This document shows positions 43,332 through 52,198 of a stretch of DNA of 64,000 bases, one piece after another (the first letter of the stretch is position 1; each line of letters begins with the position of its first letter). The stretch comes from Phyllobacterium endophyticum (lineage in GTDB: Bacteria > Pseudomonadota > Alphaproteobacteria > Rhizobiales > Rhizobiaceae). Location: contig NZ_PGGN01000004.1 in NCBI RefSeq assembly GCF_003010935.1, positions 434,001 through 498,000 on the forward strand, written 5' to 3'. The notes under the pieces are model-generated. The model was not told where the DNA came from, made no database searches, and saw only the letters and a program-made list of their open reading frames with translations. The position numbers and the translations under genes were made by a program.

Positions 43332-43568
43332 ATGGTTCGAATGAGTGAACTCTCCATAGATGAATGGAATGCACTGAACCGCCTGTCGCGGGGCGAAACA
43401 ATCCGGCGAATAGACGGCCAAACGGTCAAACGCCTGACAGACATCGGCGCACTTCGAAGCAGCGGAGGAGTAATCAAACTCTCCTATCCCGCAATGCAGC
43501 TCTTGATAGAACGCTCGGCGAGAATCGGCCGCGCCCGAAACGGCAACAGCCAAACTTGGTGCAGCTAA
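43332..43568 (+). CDS. Possible small protein (78 residues), family unknown
   Basis: ATG 43332 has GAGGGA close upstream; ATG 43341 is an alternative. The product has a helix-rich, soluble composition (SELSIDEWNALNRLSRGE, TVKRLTDIGALRSSGG) and looks like a compact winged-helix-type fold, with VIKLSYPAMQLL possibly the wing and last helix. That fold reading is a guess. It sits directly upstream of a LuxR-type gene. Confidence 0.4.
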   Translation: MVRMSELSIDEWNALNRLSRGETIRRIDGQTVKRLTDIGALRSSGGVIKLSYPAMQLLIERSARIGRARNGNSQTWCS

Positions 43569-43608
43569 ATATGTGAGCCAACTCATTAGGCTTTTTGGGA
43601 GTAAGGAA

Positions 43609-44358
43609 ATGTCGGGAACTGTATACGAACGAATAGCAAACGCCGTTATCAATGGAGGTGCTGGAAGGGGCCGCTCAGAGTTCGGTATTGCATCAACCGA
43701 GCTTCGTCCACAGCGACGCCTTGCCATCATCGATGGGCGAATCCTTGCTCGACAGAACCTTCAATGGGGGCTTCTATCGCACCGGCTAGGGCTGCGCACG
43801 TGCACATACGGTTCGATAGAAGAGATTGAACCGCGCGAGGCGGCGGAGCTTTCAGTCATTCTTGTCTGCACCGACGAGATCAGTTCGGGAGACAATTTGA
43901 TTTCTTGCGATATCGAAGCTTTGGTCCAAAGATTTCCCGAAGTCCCGGTACTAATTAGAGCAGAAGGATGCGGGCTTCAACAAGTCCAGAGTTTTCTTGA
44001 GCAAGGTGCATGTGGTTGCCTGCCTGCCAATGCCGGATTGTCCGTGTGTATGGAAGCTATATCGATGGCTCTCTCCGGAGGCGTTTTCATCGCCGCTGAA
44101 AGCCTGCAAGATATGCAACGTTTGCTGGGAACCAGGCGCCGCCAGCCCAAGCGAAAGCTGATGTTCACACCACGCGAACAAGACGTTATCGAGGCCCTGC
44201 GACAGGGGAAGGCAAACAAGACGATTGCATATGCTCTCAACCTCGCTCCGAATACGGTGAAAGTTCACGTAGGTCATATACTCAAAAAGCTTCGGGCAAC
44301 GAACCGGACAGAAGCAATTTACAAGATCAACGCCGCCATGTTTGACGAAATGGTTTAG
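43609..44358 (+). CDS. LuxR-family regulator with degenerate receiver domain
   Basis: ATG 43609 has GGGAG 7 bases upstream and is preferred over GTG 43573. The 249-residue protein has a C-terminal LuxR helix-turn-helix (185-242: FTPREQDVIEALRQGKANKT, NTVKVHVGHILKKL). The N-terminal part (about 35-170) follows a receiver-like pattern (RRLAIIDGRILARQNL, VPVLIRAEG, QGACGCLPANA). However, the strand that should end in the phospho-accepting aspartate reads LSVILVCTDE, and the lysine is not apparent, so phosphorylation is doubtful. It may respond to a ligand or partner protein. Confidence 0.8.
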   Translation: MSGTVYERIANAVINGGAGRGRSEFGIASTELRPQRRLAIIDGRILARQNLQWGLLSHRLGLRTCTYGSIEEIEPREAAELSVILVCTDEISSGDNLISCDIEALVQRFPEVPVLIRAEGCGLQQVQSFLEQGACGCLPANAGLSVCMEAISMALSGGVFIAAESLQDMQRLLGTRRRQPKRKLMFTPREQDVIEALRQGKANKTIAYALNLAPNTVKVHVGHILKKLRATNRTEAIYKINAAMFDEMV

Positions 44359-44412
44359 CGCGCCTTCCGGCGATCGAATAACGTAGGGGCGACGGGGGCC
44401 GTTCCTGCATCT

Positions 44413-44440
44413 GGCCCTCCCACTAGTGGGAGGGCCTTTC
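44413..44440 (+). terminator. Perfect 24-base palindrome, probable terminator
   Basis: GGCCCTCCCACT (44413-44424) and its exact complement AGTGGGAGGGCC (44425-44436) form a 12-bp inverted repeat with no spacer, followed by TTTC. It lies 55 bases after the LuxR-type gene. As RNA it would form a GC-rich hairpin with a small loop. Confidence 0.6.
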
Positions 44441-44643
44441 GATGGCCAACACCGCATGCGTTAGTCGTACCCGATTGGGCCGGGATCGTGAAAGAAGATC
44501 AGCCGAACGAACCAGTCAAGCAGCGCAGCTTTCGCACCCTGTGTAAACTAGGAGGGCGGGAAGAGAATTCCTACGCACCGAACTGTGAGTAGCTGAAGTT
44601 GCCGTTAAGTAGTATCCTTGGGCGCGGAGTATGAGGGTCGAAC

Positions 44644-46557
44644 GTGGAACGGAAGCTCGCTGCAATCATAGCCGGCGACATTGCTGGGTATAGCCGCCTC
44701 ATGGCCGAGGATGAGGCAGCGACCTATGCGGAACTGTGCTCAGTCCTCGAGGACGTAATCAAACCATCGGTCGAGCGTCACGGTGGGCGGATTTTCAAGA
44801 GTACGGGAGATGGGTTTCTCGCAGCATTTCCAAGTGTGAACGAAGCCCTTGATGCCGCCATTGGTATTCAGTCCGGCTTTGCCAAGAGACGTTTCCGTCT
44901 GCGTCTGGGTATAAATCTTGGAGACGTGATCGAAGACAATGGCGACGTGTTTGGCGATGGCGTCAACGTCGCATCGCGGCTGGAAACCATTGCGGAGCCC
45001 GGAAGTATTTTTGTGAGTGAGGCGGTCGTGCGAAGCGCGGACCGAAGCCGTAGTGAGCATTTTTGCAAAATCGGACGCCGGCACGTCAAAAACATTCCTC
45101 AGGAACTTGAAGTTTATACAGTTAAGTTATCTGGCAACGAGGCTCTAGCATTGAGCCGGTCCCCGCGCGTGCGGCATCTGCTGCGGAGGCTGATGCCCTA
45201 CGCGCTTGGAACGGCCGCTCTTTTGCTCGTGATGGCGGCGATCCAAGCGCCTGGATTTGTGGGGATGACAGGCGCCATCGCCGATAAGGTCGCATGGCTT
45301 TCCGGTACGACAAGCGTGGATGGGCGTCCATCGGTTGCTGTGCTCCCGTTCGACAATTTGAGCGGTGATGCCGAGCAGAACTATTTTGCCGATGGGCTTA
45401 CGGAGGATGTCATAACGGAATTGGCACGAACTCCCGAACTCCAGGTGATCGCTCGCAATTCCACATTTGCGTTACGCGGCCAAGCGACCGATATTCGCGA
45501 AGTGGGGCAAAAGTTGGGTGCTGGCTACGTCGTAGAAGGTAGCGCGCGGCGAGTGGGCGACCAGCTTCGGGTCGTGGCACAGTTGATCGATACCCGCAGT
45601 GGGGCCCATCTTTGGTCCCGCAGTTATGATCGCGATGTTGCTGATGTCTTTGCAGTCCAGACCGAACTCACTAGCGAGATCGTCTCGCACCTCGTCTCGT
45701 ATGTTCGCGAATCCGAAGTTGCTGAAGCTGCCCAGCGGCCTCCGCAAAATCTGCAAGCCTATGATCTCGTTCTCCAGGCACGAAACCGATACAAACATGG
45801 GGCGAAAGATGCCGAAGCGCTTCTTGCCGCACGGCTGCTTTACCACCGTGCGCTAGAGTTGGATCCAGGATACGCGGTGGCGCGAGCTAATCTCGCGATG
45901 ACTTACATTGTGGATATGATGCAAACCGTCAGCGGTCGTGCCACGATGGCCGACGTAGAAATGGGATTGAGCGAGGCGCGGCAAGCAATCCGTCTCGATC
46001 CTAATCTGGCTATCGGCTACCAGGTATTGAGCTTCGGTCTCTCGGCCAGCGGTGATTATTCCGGCGCCATGCAGGCTGCGCGTCGGGCGGTGGAGTTGAA
46101 TCCCAACGATCCCGACAGTTTGATGGCGCTCGCAAAGGCTCAAGTCCGGTTCGGAGACTATCGCGACGCTGTCAGTCATGCCGAGCGGGCGCGGCGCCTG
46201 CATCCTATTGCACCGGACTACTACACTTACGTTCACGGTCAGGCGCTTTATGCCGCTGGTCGCCTTGATGAGGCCGACAACGTCATCAGGGAGTGCCTGT
46301 TACGTGCGCCACAGGAGGTGAACTGCCTCCTCATCCGCACCGCATTGTTGGCCGGTCGGGGCGAGGTGGCGCAAGCGCAAGTCGCGATGGCGCGATTGGT
46401 GCAGAGCAATCCTAAGTTTTCGCTGGCAGCCGAACGCGACTACCGGCGCTTCGGAACCTCACCCCTCATGGACCGCTTCCTGCAAGACCTCGCCCGTGCC
46501 AAGGCGCCGGAAACCGCTGCCAGATCGAATCTTACACGTGAGCGAACACCATCATGA
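44644..46557 (+). CDS. Class III adenylate/guanylate cyclase with TolB-like and TPR regions
   Basis: The start is GTG 44644 behind GAGGG. The 637-residue protein has a cyclase catalytic domain (about 1-165) with metal aspartates D12 (GDIAGYSRL) and D56 (KSTGDGFLAAF), and DVFGDGVNVASRLE. A membrane helix follows (about 185-203), then a TolB-like domain (SVAVLPFDNLSGDAEQNYF, about 232-370) and TPR-type repeats (about 400-600). Rhizobia encode many such proteins with various sensory C-termini. It should make cAMP in response to a signal read by the periplasmic TolB/TPR part. A terminator isolates it from upstream genes. Confidence 0.93.
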   Translation: MERKLAAIIAGDIAGYSRLMAEDEAATYAELCSVLEDVIKPSVERHGGRIFKSTGDGFLAAFPSVNEALDAAIGIQSGFAKRRFRLRLGINLGDVIEDNGDVFGDGVNVASRLETIAEPGSIFVSEAVVRSADRSRSEHFCKIGRRHVKNIPQELEVYTVKLSGNEALALSRSPRVRHLLRRLMPYALGTAALLLVMAAIQAPGFVGMTGAIADKVAWLSGTTSVDGRPSVAVLPFDNLSGDAEQNYFADGLTEDVITELARTPELQVIARNSTFALRGQATDIREVGQKLGAGYVVEGSARRVGDQLRVVAQLIDTRSGAHLWSRSYDRDVADVFAVQTELTSEIVSHLVSYVRESEVAEAAQRPPQNLQAYDLVLQARNRYKHGAKDAEALLAARLLYHRALELDPGYAVARANLAMTYIVDMMQTVSGRATMADVEMGLSEARQAIRLDPNLAIGYQVLSFGLSASGDYSGAMQAARRAVELNPNDPDSLMALAKAQVRFGDYRDAVSHAERARRLHPIAPDYYTYVHGQALYAAGRLDEADNVIRECLLRAPQEVNCLLIRTALLAGRGEVAQAQVAMARLVQSNPKFSLAAERDYRRFGTSPLMDRFLQDLARAKAPETAARSNLTRERTPS

Positions 46558-46663
46558 GCGCATCCTGACATTCATGGAATTATCTCTCAGCGGTATGTTG
46601 GTCGCGGAGCTGCTGCAGTGGGAGGAGTTAGACATTATGACTTCCCCGCCGACCCTACCGAAT

Positions 46664-47536
46664 TCAGGGCACGAAAACTGGAACGGCGTTCTCACGAATC
46701 CTAAATCTTACCGGGGTCTCGGTCTTCAATTCGCCATCCAGGTTCACAGCACGTGGTTTGCTTGTGTGGATTGTAAGATCCTTGGTGGAAAAAGCTCGGA
46801 CGTCGTCCCATTCACCATGGGTCCCTTTGCGCAAACTCGGAAGGAGCCTAAGAAGCTTCCCCCAATGGTCGACTTCCAAGCTGTAGAAGTCGAGCATTCC
46901 GTCGGTCGCAGTGGCATCCGCTTGAACAGTCATTCCCCCGCCATAGAAACGGCCGTTACCAACTGCTACCTGTAACGTCCGCAGTTCCTCGATTTTTCCG
47001 TCATGATCCAATGTTGCGGTAAAAAGTCGAGAGCTTGCGAGGAGCTTGGCAGCCACCAGCGCATATCCAAGCTTGCCCCATCGCTTTTTGGCTTTATCGG
47101 TAAGCGACATTGCCAGATCGGCGCTGAAGCCAATACTGGCGACATTGAAAAAGGGGTGACCGTTCGCTTCGCCAAGATCGATGGTTGCCGTTTTGCCTTT
47201 GGCAATGACGTCTACGGCAGTCGCGAGGTCTAAGGGAAGACCGATGGTTCGTGCAAAATCGTTTGCAGTCCCCAGCGGAAGAACACCGAGTGGAAGCCCT
47301 GTATCGAGCAGCCCTTTCGCAGCTGAGTTCAAGCTGCCGTCCCCCCCACCAACGATAACACTGTTCACACGACCGGCGAGACGGGCTATTGCGTTGGAAG
47401 GAAGTTCTGCGCTTTCGGGTGGCAGTTCAAGATAGGCGACACCCGCTCGTGATAGATGTTGGCGAACAACCGGGAGACTTTCCTTGCCTCGCCTTGAGTT
47501 CGGATTGACCAGAAGGAGCGCGCTACTTGTATTCAT
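46664..47536 (-). CDS. YegS/DagK-type lipid kinase
   Basis: This 290-residue protein has the diacylglycerol kinase catalytic domain: VNPNSRRGKESLP, the nucleotide loop VIVGGGDGSLNSAAKGLL, and GVLPLGTANDFARTIGLPLD. The C-terminal beta domain includes VAVGNGRFYGGGM and a VNLDGEL strand. Members phosphorylate diacylglycerol or related lipids at the inner face of the membrane; some act on phosphatidylglycerol or sphingosine. It stands alone and converges with the cyclase gene. Confidence 0.93.
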   Translation of the reverse strand: MNTSSALLLVNPNSRRGKESLPVVRQHLSRAGVAYLELPPESAELPSNAIARLAGRVNSVIVGGGDGSLNSAAKGLLDTGLPLGVLPLGTANDFARTIGLPLDLATAVDVIAKGKTATIDLGEANGHPFFNVASIGFSADLAMSLTDKAKKRWGKLGYALVAAKLLASSRLFTATLDHDGKIEELRTLQVAVGNGRFYGGGMTVQADATATDGMLDFYSLEVDHWGKLLRLLPSLRKGTHGEWDDVRAFSTKDLTIHTSKPRAVNLDGELKTETPVRFRIRENAVPVFVP

Positions 47537-47881
47537 GCCACTCTCCTCGCCTCAAAGGCTTTAGACAAGGAGCGACAGATAGCAAAAGACGGTGTAACGG
47601 GATTAATGTCATCGCCACTATATGTGCGCCGCAACATAAACATTCAACGCCAATCCTGTTCAACATGAGCTGCATTTCGAGCCGGCGGAGTTTCTCGATG
47701 AGAAAGCAGTCATTCGGGGCAGGCACAACGCATATGGCGGGTTTAGCGCATTGCTCATCCGGAACATGACCACAGTGAGGTCGATCGAACTATTGAAGAC
47801 ATTGCCGTGTGTCGGCACATTGGTAGGTGTTGTTAGGCAAAGCTACACCTTGTCTCAGTCAAGTACCCGGTGGAGAATCTC
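47537..47881. other. Intergenic region between the lipid kinase and an NTF2-like gene
   Basis: These 345 bases separate divergent genes and should carry their promoters. Short frames on both strands lack ribosome sites and homology. GGAAC at 47760-47764 is followed after 16 bases by CGAT, one base off the EcfG -10, which is not enough to call. I see no repeat or RNA structure. Confidence 0.4.
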
Positions 47882-48274
47882 ATGACCACAGACGATCTTG
47901 CTGCCATCTATCGCGACTACATTTCCTGTCTCAACACGAAGGATTGGGCGTCACTTGGCCGCTTCGTTCACGAGGAGGTACGGCACAATGGCCGACGGTT
48001 GGCCCTGCAAGGCTATCGCAGGATGATCGAGGACGACTTCGAGCGAATTCCCGACCTGCATTTCGACATTCAGATACTCGTCTCCGAACCGCCCCGTATC
48101 GCGAGCAGGCTTCTATTCGACGTTACGCCCAAAGGCGAGTTTCTCGGTCTGCCCGTGAATGGCCGTAAGGTCGTTTTTTGCGAGAATGTCTTCTATGACT
48201 TCCAGGATCAGCGGATCAACGAGGTTTGGTCGGTGATAGACAAAGCCGCCATCGAAATTCAACTTCGACCATGA
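47882..48274 (+). CDS. SnoaL-like ester cyclase/NTF2-fold protein
   Basis: ATG 47882 follows GGAGAATCTC, the same arrangement as the usg gene. The 130-residue protein has the SnoaL polyketide-cyclase-like pattern: IYRDYISCLNTKDWASLGRF, a middle helix LQGYRRMIEDDFERIPDLHF, and strands with GEFLGLPVNGRKVVF and INEVWSVIDKAAIE. These are small barrel enzymes or binding proteins annotated as ester cyclases. No partner gene indicates the substrate. Confidence 0.82.
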   Translation: MTTDDLAAIYRDYISCLNTKDWASLGRFVHEEVRHNGRRLALQGYRRMIEDDFERIPDLHFDIQILVSEPPRIASRLLFDVTPKGEFLGLPVNGRKVVFCENVFYDFQDQRINEVWSVIDKAAIEIQLRP

Positions 48275-48490
48275 CCCTCCAGGTCCGGCAGCGCGAGCTA
48301 TGGCAATAGCTGCTAAGCAACGACATTCCCCAGCATCCATAAGAGTAGAGGTTAGGGGCAAAGCGTGGTCAGCGAGCGAGACCCGGATCAGCGGATTGCA
48401 GTGATGAAGATAGTTCGGAAATCAAGAACGGTGTCTTTGCTGACGTGACAGCGCCTTCGTCCGTCAATCAAAAGCAGGCATGATTCTTCG

Positions 48491-48538
48491 GTCGTCGCCG
48501 GTCGAACCGGTGGGGGCGGCCGAACGACCGGCGACGAC
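48491..48538 (-). terminator. Long stem-loop at the 3' end of the DUF5666 gene
   Basis: GTCGTCGCCGGTCG (48491-48504) and CGACCGGCGACGAC (48525-48538) are perfect 14-base inverted repeats with a 20-base loop. The stem begins 5 bases beyond the stop of the minus-strand gene ending at 48544. No T-run follows at once, so it may stabilise the mRNA end as well as terminate. Confidence 0.5.
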
Positions 48539-48543
48539 GTGGC

Positions 48544-49170
48544 TCACATGGGCGGAACCACGCCGTTCTTGCCGACAAGGACCTGGTGAGCAATCGTCCC
48601 GGTTGCAGTCTTCTCGGCAGGCACGAAGACCGCGGCGCCGGAAACAAGATCATCTTTTGTCGCCGGAGCAAAGGTCACTATGGGCGTGCCGTCAGGAATC
48701 GAAATCTCTTTTTCCTTTCCGTGATACGAAACAGTGACCGCGCGGCCGTCGACGTTCTTGACCGCATTTGCAACGGTAGCATTGGTCATGCTGCTGTTGG
48801 GTTTAAGGTCCCAGCCATAGCTGCCCTCCCCTGTGCCCTTCAGTTCCGGCGGGAAGATGAGCACTTCGAGTGCGCCGTCACCGCCGCCTGCTTTCGGCAG
48901 GGAGGCTATCCCAACGAAGTCGCCGGGCTTGATGTCGGTCACCTTTGCGTTTGCCACACTGGAGAGTTTCCAACCATTGACGAGGGCAATCCCAACGATA
49001 TCTCCCTCGCGCGTCTTCACCTTGAGAGTGGACCCATCAAAGCTGGCTATGCTGCCCCGGATGTGGACCTGCTCGTCCGGCTTGTTCTCGGCATATGTTG
49101 TCGACGGCAGGGTAGCCGCTGACATAGCGGATAGCCCCAAGATAAGTGTGGTCATAAAGTTCTTAGTCAT
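48544..49170 (-). CDS. Periplasmic DUF5666-like protein under TetR control
   Basis: This 208-residue protein has a signal peptide (1-27, ending STTYAEN). The mature part begins VHIRGSIASFDGSTLKVKTR, a small beta-barrel repeat seen in DUF5666 proteins, with VTDIKPGDFVGIASLP following, and a second repeat near GRAVTVSYHGKEKEISIPDG. Such domains are found in exported proteins of unknown role, often metal-related. A palindromic site in its promoter is repeated in front of the TetR gene upstream, so it is the likely target of that repressor. Confidence 0.75.
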   Translation of the reverse strand: MTKNFMTTLILGLSAMSAATLPSTTYAENKPDEQVHIRGSIASFDGSTLKVKTREGDIVGIALVNGWKLSSVANAKVTDIKPGDFVGIASLPKAGGGDGALEVLIFPPELKGTGEGSYGWDLKPNSSMTNATVANAVKNVDGRAVTVSYHGKEKEISIPDGTPIVTFAPATKDDLVSGAAVFVPAEKTATGTIAHQVLVGKNGVVPPM

Positions 49171-49182
49171 TTTGCGTTCTTC

Positions 49183-49196
49183 CTACTAGTTGGTAG
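49183..49196. promoter_or_regulatory. TetR operator, copy 1
   Basis: CTACTAGTTGGTAG (49183-49196) has CTAC/GTAG dyad ends and lies 13 bases upstream of the DUF5666-like start. Its sequence matches, at 12 of 14 positions, the complement of the site before the TetR gene. CTAC...GTAG sites of this length are typical for TetR-family repressors. Confidence 0.65.
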
Positions 49197-49240
49197 TTTA
49201 AATCCGAGCGATCATTCCGACAAAGCTGATTGGTCCGATT

Positions 49241-49831
49241 TTAGTGAGTGACGCTCGTAGACAGCCGCGTCAGGGTGGGCGCCAGAATGGTGGCGAAGAC
49301 TTTCGGAGTTCCGTATGCTCGCGCCGATAGCATGGCCCCGTGCACCGACGCCATGAATGCTTCAGCTTCGACCCGAGGTTCGTTTGACAGATACAGGCCC
49401 TCCTCTTTGGAGCCCCGTTCCATGACTGAAGTCAGCCAGTTTGACGCAAAACAAAAAAAGGCCTTTACCTCGGCTGCGACTTCCGGCGGCAATACGGGTA
49501 GCTCACTCGCAAGGAGAGCGCATACGCAAAAAGGCCTACTCGCGTCTTCGATACACTGGGCCCAGTGGTCCGCGTAAGTTCTTAGGAGATCGAGCGGATT
49601 TTGAATGTTCTGTTCCAGACTCGACACGGCACTCTCGGCATCACAACGATATTGTTTTACAAGGGTGCGGACCAGATCGACTTTGGTTGGGAAGTGGTGA
49701 TGGATGCTGGCCTTACGGATACCGACGGCGTCAGCAATGTCGGCGTAGCTAAAGCCGTTATACCCTCCGCTCGTTATCAATGATCGCGCAGAAGCCAGGA
49801 TTGCATCAGATGTAGTCAAGAGATTGCTCAT
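49241..49831 (-). CDS. TetR-family repressor
   Basis: This 196-residue protein has the TetR DNA-binding helices (AILASARSLITSGGYNGFSY, DIADAVGIRKASIHHHFPTK, about 9-56) and a ligand domain with LLRTYADHWAQCIEDASRPF. Identical-looking operator sites lie in its own promoter and in that of the DUF5666-like gene, so it probably represses both until a ligand binds. The cysteines in the ligand domain (C126, C128 region: FCVCALLASELP) might sense a reactive compound, but this is speculative. Confidence 0.93.
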   Translation of the reverse strand: MSNLLTTSDAILASARSLITSGGYNGFSYADIADAVGIRKASIHHHFPTKVDLVRTLVKQYRCDAESAVSSLEQNIQNPLDLLRTYADHWAQCIEDASRPFCVCALLASELPVLPPEVAAEVKAFFCFASNWLTSVMERGSKEEGLYLSNEPRVEAEAFMASVHGAMLSARAYGTPKVFATILAPTLTRLSTSVTH

Positions 49832-49839
49832 AATTGTGT

Positions 49840-49853
49840 CTACCTTCTAGTAG
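49840..49853. promoter_or_regulatory. TetR operator, copy 2
   Basis: CTACCTTCTAGTAG (49840-49853) lies 9 bases upstream of the TetR start. Its complement, CTACTAGAAGGTAG, differs from copy 1 only at the two central bases. The position suggests autorepression. Confidence 0.65.
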
Positions 49854-49922
49854 GAAGGAAGTCAAACCAAAAATCCGAACGACGCACTTGCTTGCCGGAT
49901 GATCGGCATCTATCTTGGCTAA

Positions 49923-50912
49923 ATGCTTGACCATTCGTCCAGACATTCTTCGTCGTCACGTATCCCGATAGATGCACTAAGCGAGGTCCTACAGGACTTT
50001 CGCTTAAGTGGCGTCAACTATGGCCGCTGCGAGCTCCGACACCCATGGAGCATTATTTTCCCGCAGCAACCGTTGCTTCGTTTTCACTTTGTTAGCCAAG
50101 GTCCATGCTGGATCCATACAGAAGTAGAAGGCTGGCAGCAGTTGCAAGATGGCGATCTGGTGCTCCTGCCGCAAGGGATCGGTCACCGGTTGGCTAGTGC
50201 GCCGGATGTCGTTGGTGACTCGCTTGAAGGGTGTCAGGTGACCAAGTTGGGGAGCAACGTCTGCGAGGTCGTGCGGGAGGGAACGGGCGCGACCAGCACC
50301 TTGTTCTGTGGCTCCATGGCCTTGGGCGCCTGTGCACTTAACCCCCTGATCAGTTTGATGCCGCCAATCATCAGGGGCTGCGACGTTGCCGGAAATGACC
50401 CGATCGTTCGGCCCTTGCTCGCCGCTATGACTGCTGAGGCCGCGCAACCGCAGGTGGGCAGCGCCACCATCTTGTCACGAATGGCGGACCTGCTCACAGC
50501 GCGGCTCATCCGCTGTTGGGTCAATTGCACTGGAGCCACGACGACGGGTTGGTTGGCGGCCATCCGCGACCCGCATATAGGCCGCGCCCTGGCAGCCATG
50601 CACCGGGACCCCGGCCATAACTGGACCCTTGAAAGCCTCGCCGGCCTGGCAGGCCAATCGCGTTCTATTTTCGCCGAGCGTTTCAGTGCAGTTTTAGGGG
50701 AAGGCGCGGCTCGATACCTCGCCCGCCTGCGCATGCAGCTCGCTCGCGACCTGTTGGGGCAAAGCGGCATGTCGGTTGCCGAGGTCGCCACCCGTTTGGG
50801 CTATGAGTCCGAGGCGTCGTTCGCTCGCGCGTTCAAACGCATCACCAATGTGTCGCCTGGCGTTGTGCGACGCACAATTCCCGGACGATCAGACATAGAT
50901 TTCGGATTTTAA
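49923..50912 (+). CDS. AraC-family regulator (cupin_6 type)
   Basis: This 329-residue protein has an N-terminal cupin domain (about 18-190: FRLSGVNYGRCELRHPW, LLRFHFVSQGPCWIH, LQDGDLVLLPQGIGHRL) and an AraC helix-turn-helix pair (about 215-315: SLAGLAGQSRSIFAERFSAV, GYESEASFARAFKRITNVSP). AraC proteins with this cupin_6 domain are commonly linked to transporters or oxidoreductases. An MFS exporter gene follows 62 bases later on the same strand and is the likely target. Confidence 0.88.
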   Translation: MLDHSSRHSSSSRIPIDALSEVLQDFRLSGVNYGRCELRHPWSIIFPQQPLLRFHFVSQGPCWIHTEVEGWQQLQDGDLVLLPQGIGHRLASAPDVVGDSLEGCQVTKLGSNVCEVVREGTGATSTLFCGSMALGACALNPLISLMPPIIRGCDVAGNDPIVRPLLAAMTAEAAQPQVGSATILSRMADLLTARLIRCWVNCTGATTTGWLAAIRDPHIGRALAAMHRDPGHNWTLESLAGLAGQSRSIFAERFSAVLGEGAARYLARLRMQLARDLLGQSGMSVAEVATRLGYESEASFARAFKRITNVSPGVVRRTIPGRSDIDFGF

Positions 50913-50973
50913 GATACATATCATCCGGTACGAGTCGTCTATGAATATTCTCCAGAACCTTGGAGATAGCGCA

Positions 50974-52179
50974 ATGACGGACACAACATTACAGTTGCAT
51001 GATCAGACAAAAGACCTTGATGCTGCGCCAGTTGCATGGAACTCGACGACCTGGTTCGCGGTCCTTTCAATGGCGGCCACCAGCTTTGCGCTTGTGTCAG
51101 CGGAGTTTTTGCCAGCAGGCCTATTGACGCCAATGGCGCGCGATCTCGGAATCAGCGAGGGGACTGCCGGACAAGTCGTCACGGCCACCGCGTCGGTCGG
51201 AGCCGTGACGGCCATGTTGAGCAATGTTCTCATCGGTCGGCTTGATCGCAAGACGGTGCTGGTAGGTCTCAGCGCCTTGGCAATTGGTTCCAATATTCTT
51301 GCTGCGGTGGCAACCGATTTCTGGCTGTTATTGTTAGGCCGGGCCGGGTTGGGCATCGCCCTCAGTGCCTTTTGGGCACTTTCGGTTGCCGTCGTGGCCA
51401 GGCTGGTGGGCGCCAGTGCGACCGGCAGAGGCATGGCGATCGTTACCCTCGGCGTCTCGCTCGCCACCATTGCCGCGCCTTCGATGGGTGCATTGATCAG
51501 CGACTGGTTGGGTTGGCGCAGCGCCATGGCTATGACAGCTGGGCTCGCCGCCCTTGCTATGCTCCTGCAGTTACTCAGTCTGCCGACTTTGCCTGCTACG
51601 ACAAGCAACAGTCTTGCCGATGTCCTTCGGTTGACACGGCGGCGTGGCATTCAACTGGGCATGCTTGCAATCCTTTTGCTCATGACGGGGCATTTTGCTG
51701 GCTCGGTTTATGTGCGCCCCTTCCTGGAACAGGTTACGCTCCTTACGACTGGTCCGATTGCCTTGGCGCTGCTCGGATTTGGTATCGCCGCAGTGATCGG
51801 TAATATTGCCGGTGGCCGCATGGCCGATGCCAATATCCGCATCGCCCTCGTGGCAACCGCCGTGTTGATGGCGTTTGCGGCGCTGGCTTTGGTACTTTGG
51901 GGCGTGCACATTGGCGTTGCCTTTGTCTTTGCTACGCTGTGGGGCTTCGCATTTGGCATGGCACCGGTGGTGCTGCCGACCAATCTTTCTCGCGCAGCGC
52001 CTGACGCCTTGGAAGCAGCGGGCAGCCTGATGGTCACCTCTTTTCAGGTCGCCATAACCATTGGCGCGGTACTCGGCGGCTATGTCGTCGACACCTATGG
52101 CGCGACGGGCCCCTTAACCCTTACTGCAATACTTGCCGCATCGACAGCAGTGCTGGCGCTGCTACAGCCCCGCAGCTAG
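50974..52179 (+). CDS. MFS efflux transporter (DHA1-like)
   Basis: ATG 50974 has TTGGAG upstream; an earlier ATG at 50941 lacks one. The 401-residue protein has about 12 membrane helices. The motif-A loop between helices 2 and 3 is LIGRLDRKTVLVG, and a proline/glycine-rich helix 5 reads MAIVTLGVSLATIAAPSMGA, as in drug/H+ antiporters and sugar or arabinose efflux proteins (AraJ/YdhP group). With the AraC regulator just upstream it may form a ligand-induced export unit. The exported compound is unknown. Confidence 0.9.
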   Translation: MTDTTLQLHDQTKDLDAAPVAWNSTTWFAVLSMAATSFALVSAEFLPAGLLTPMARDLGISEGTAGQVVTATASVGAVTAMLSNVLIGRLDRKTVLVGLSALAIGSNILAAVATDFWLLLLGRAGLGIALSAFWALSVAVVARLVGASATGRGMAIVTLGVSLATIAAPSMGALISDWLGWRSAMAMTAGLAALAMLLQLLSLPTLPATTSNSLADVLRLTRRRGIQLGMLAILLLMTGHFAGSVYVRPFLEQVTLLTTGPIALALLGFGIAAVIGNIAGGRMADANIRIALVATAVLMAFAALALVLWGVHIGVAFVFATLWGFAFGMAPVVLPTNLSRAAPDALEAAGSLMVTSFQVAITIGAVLGGYVVDTYGATGPLTLTAILAASTAVLALLQPRS

Positions 52180-52198
52180 GCCCATACTACTGTGCGGG

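Noticed and set aside
47760-47784. GGAAC-N16-CGAT upstream of the SnoaL-like gene as an EcfG promoter
   Set aside because: The -10 element has a mismatch and there is no supporting context; too weak to list.
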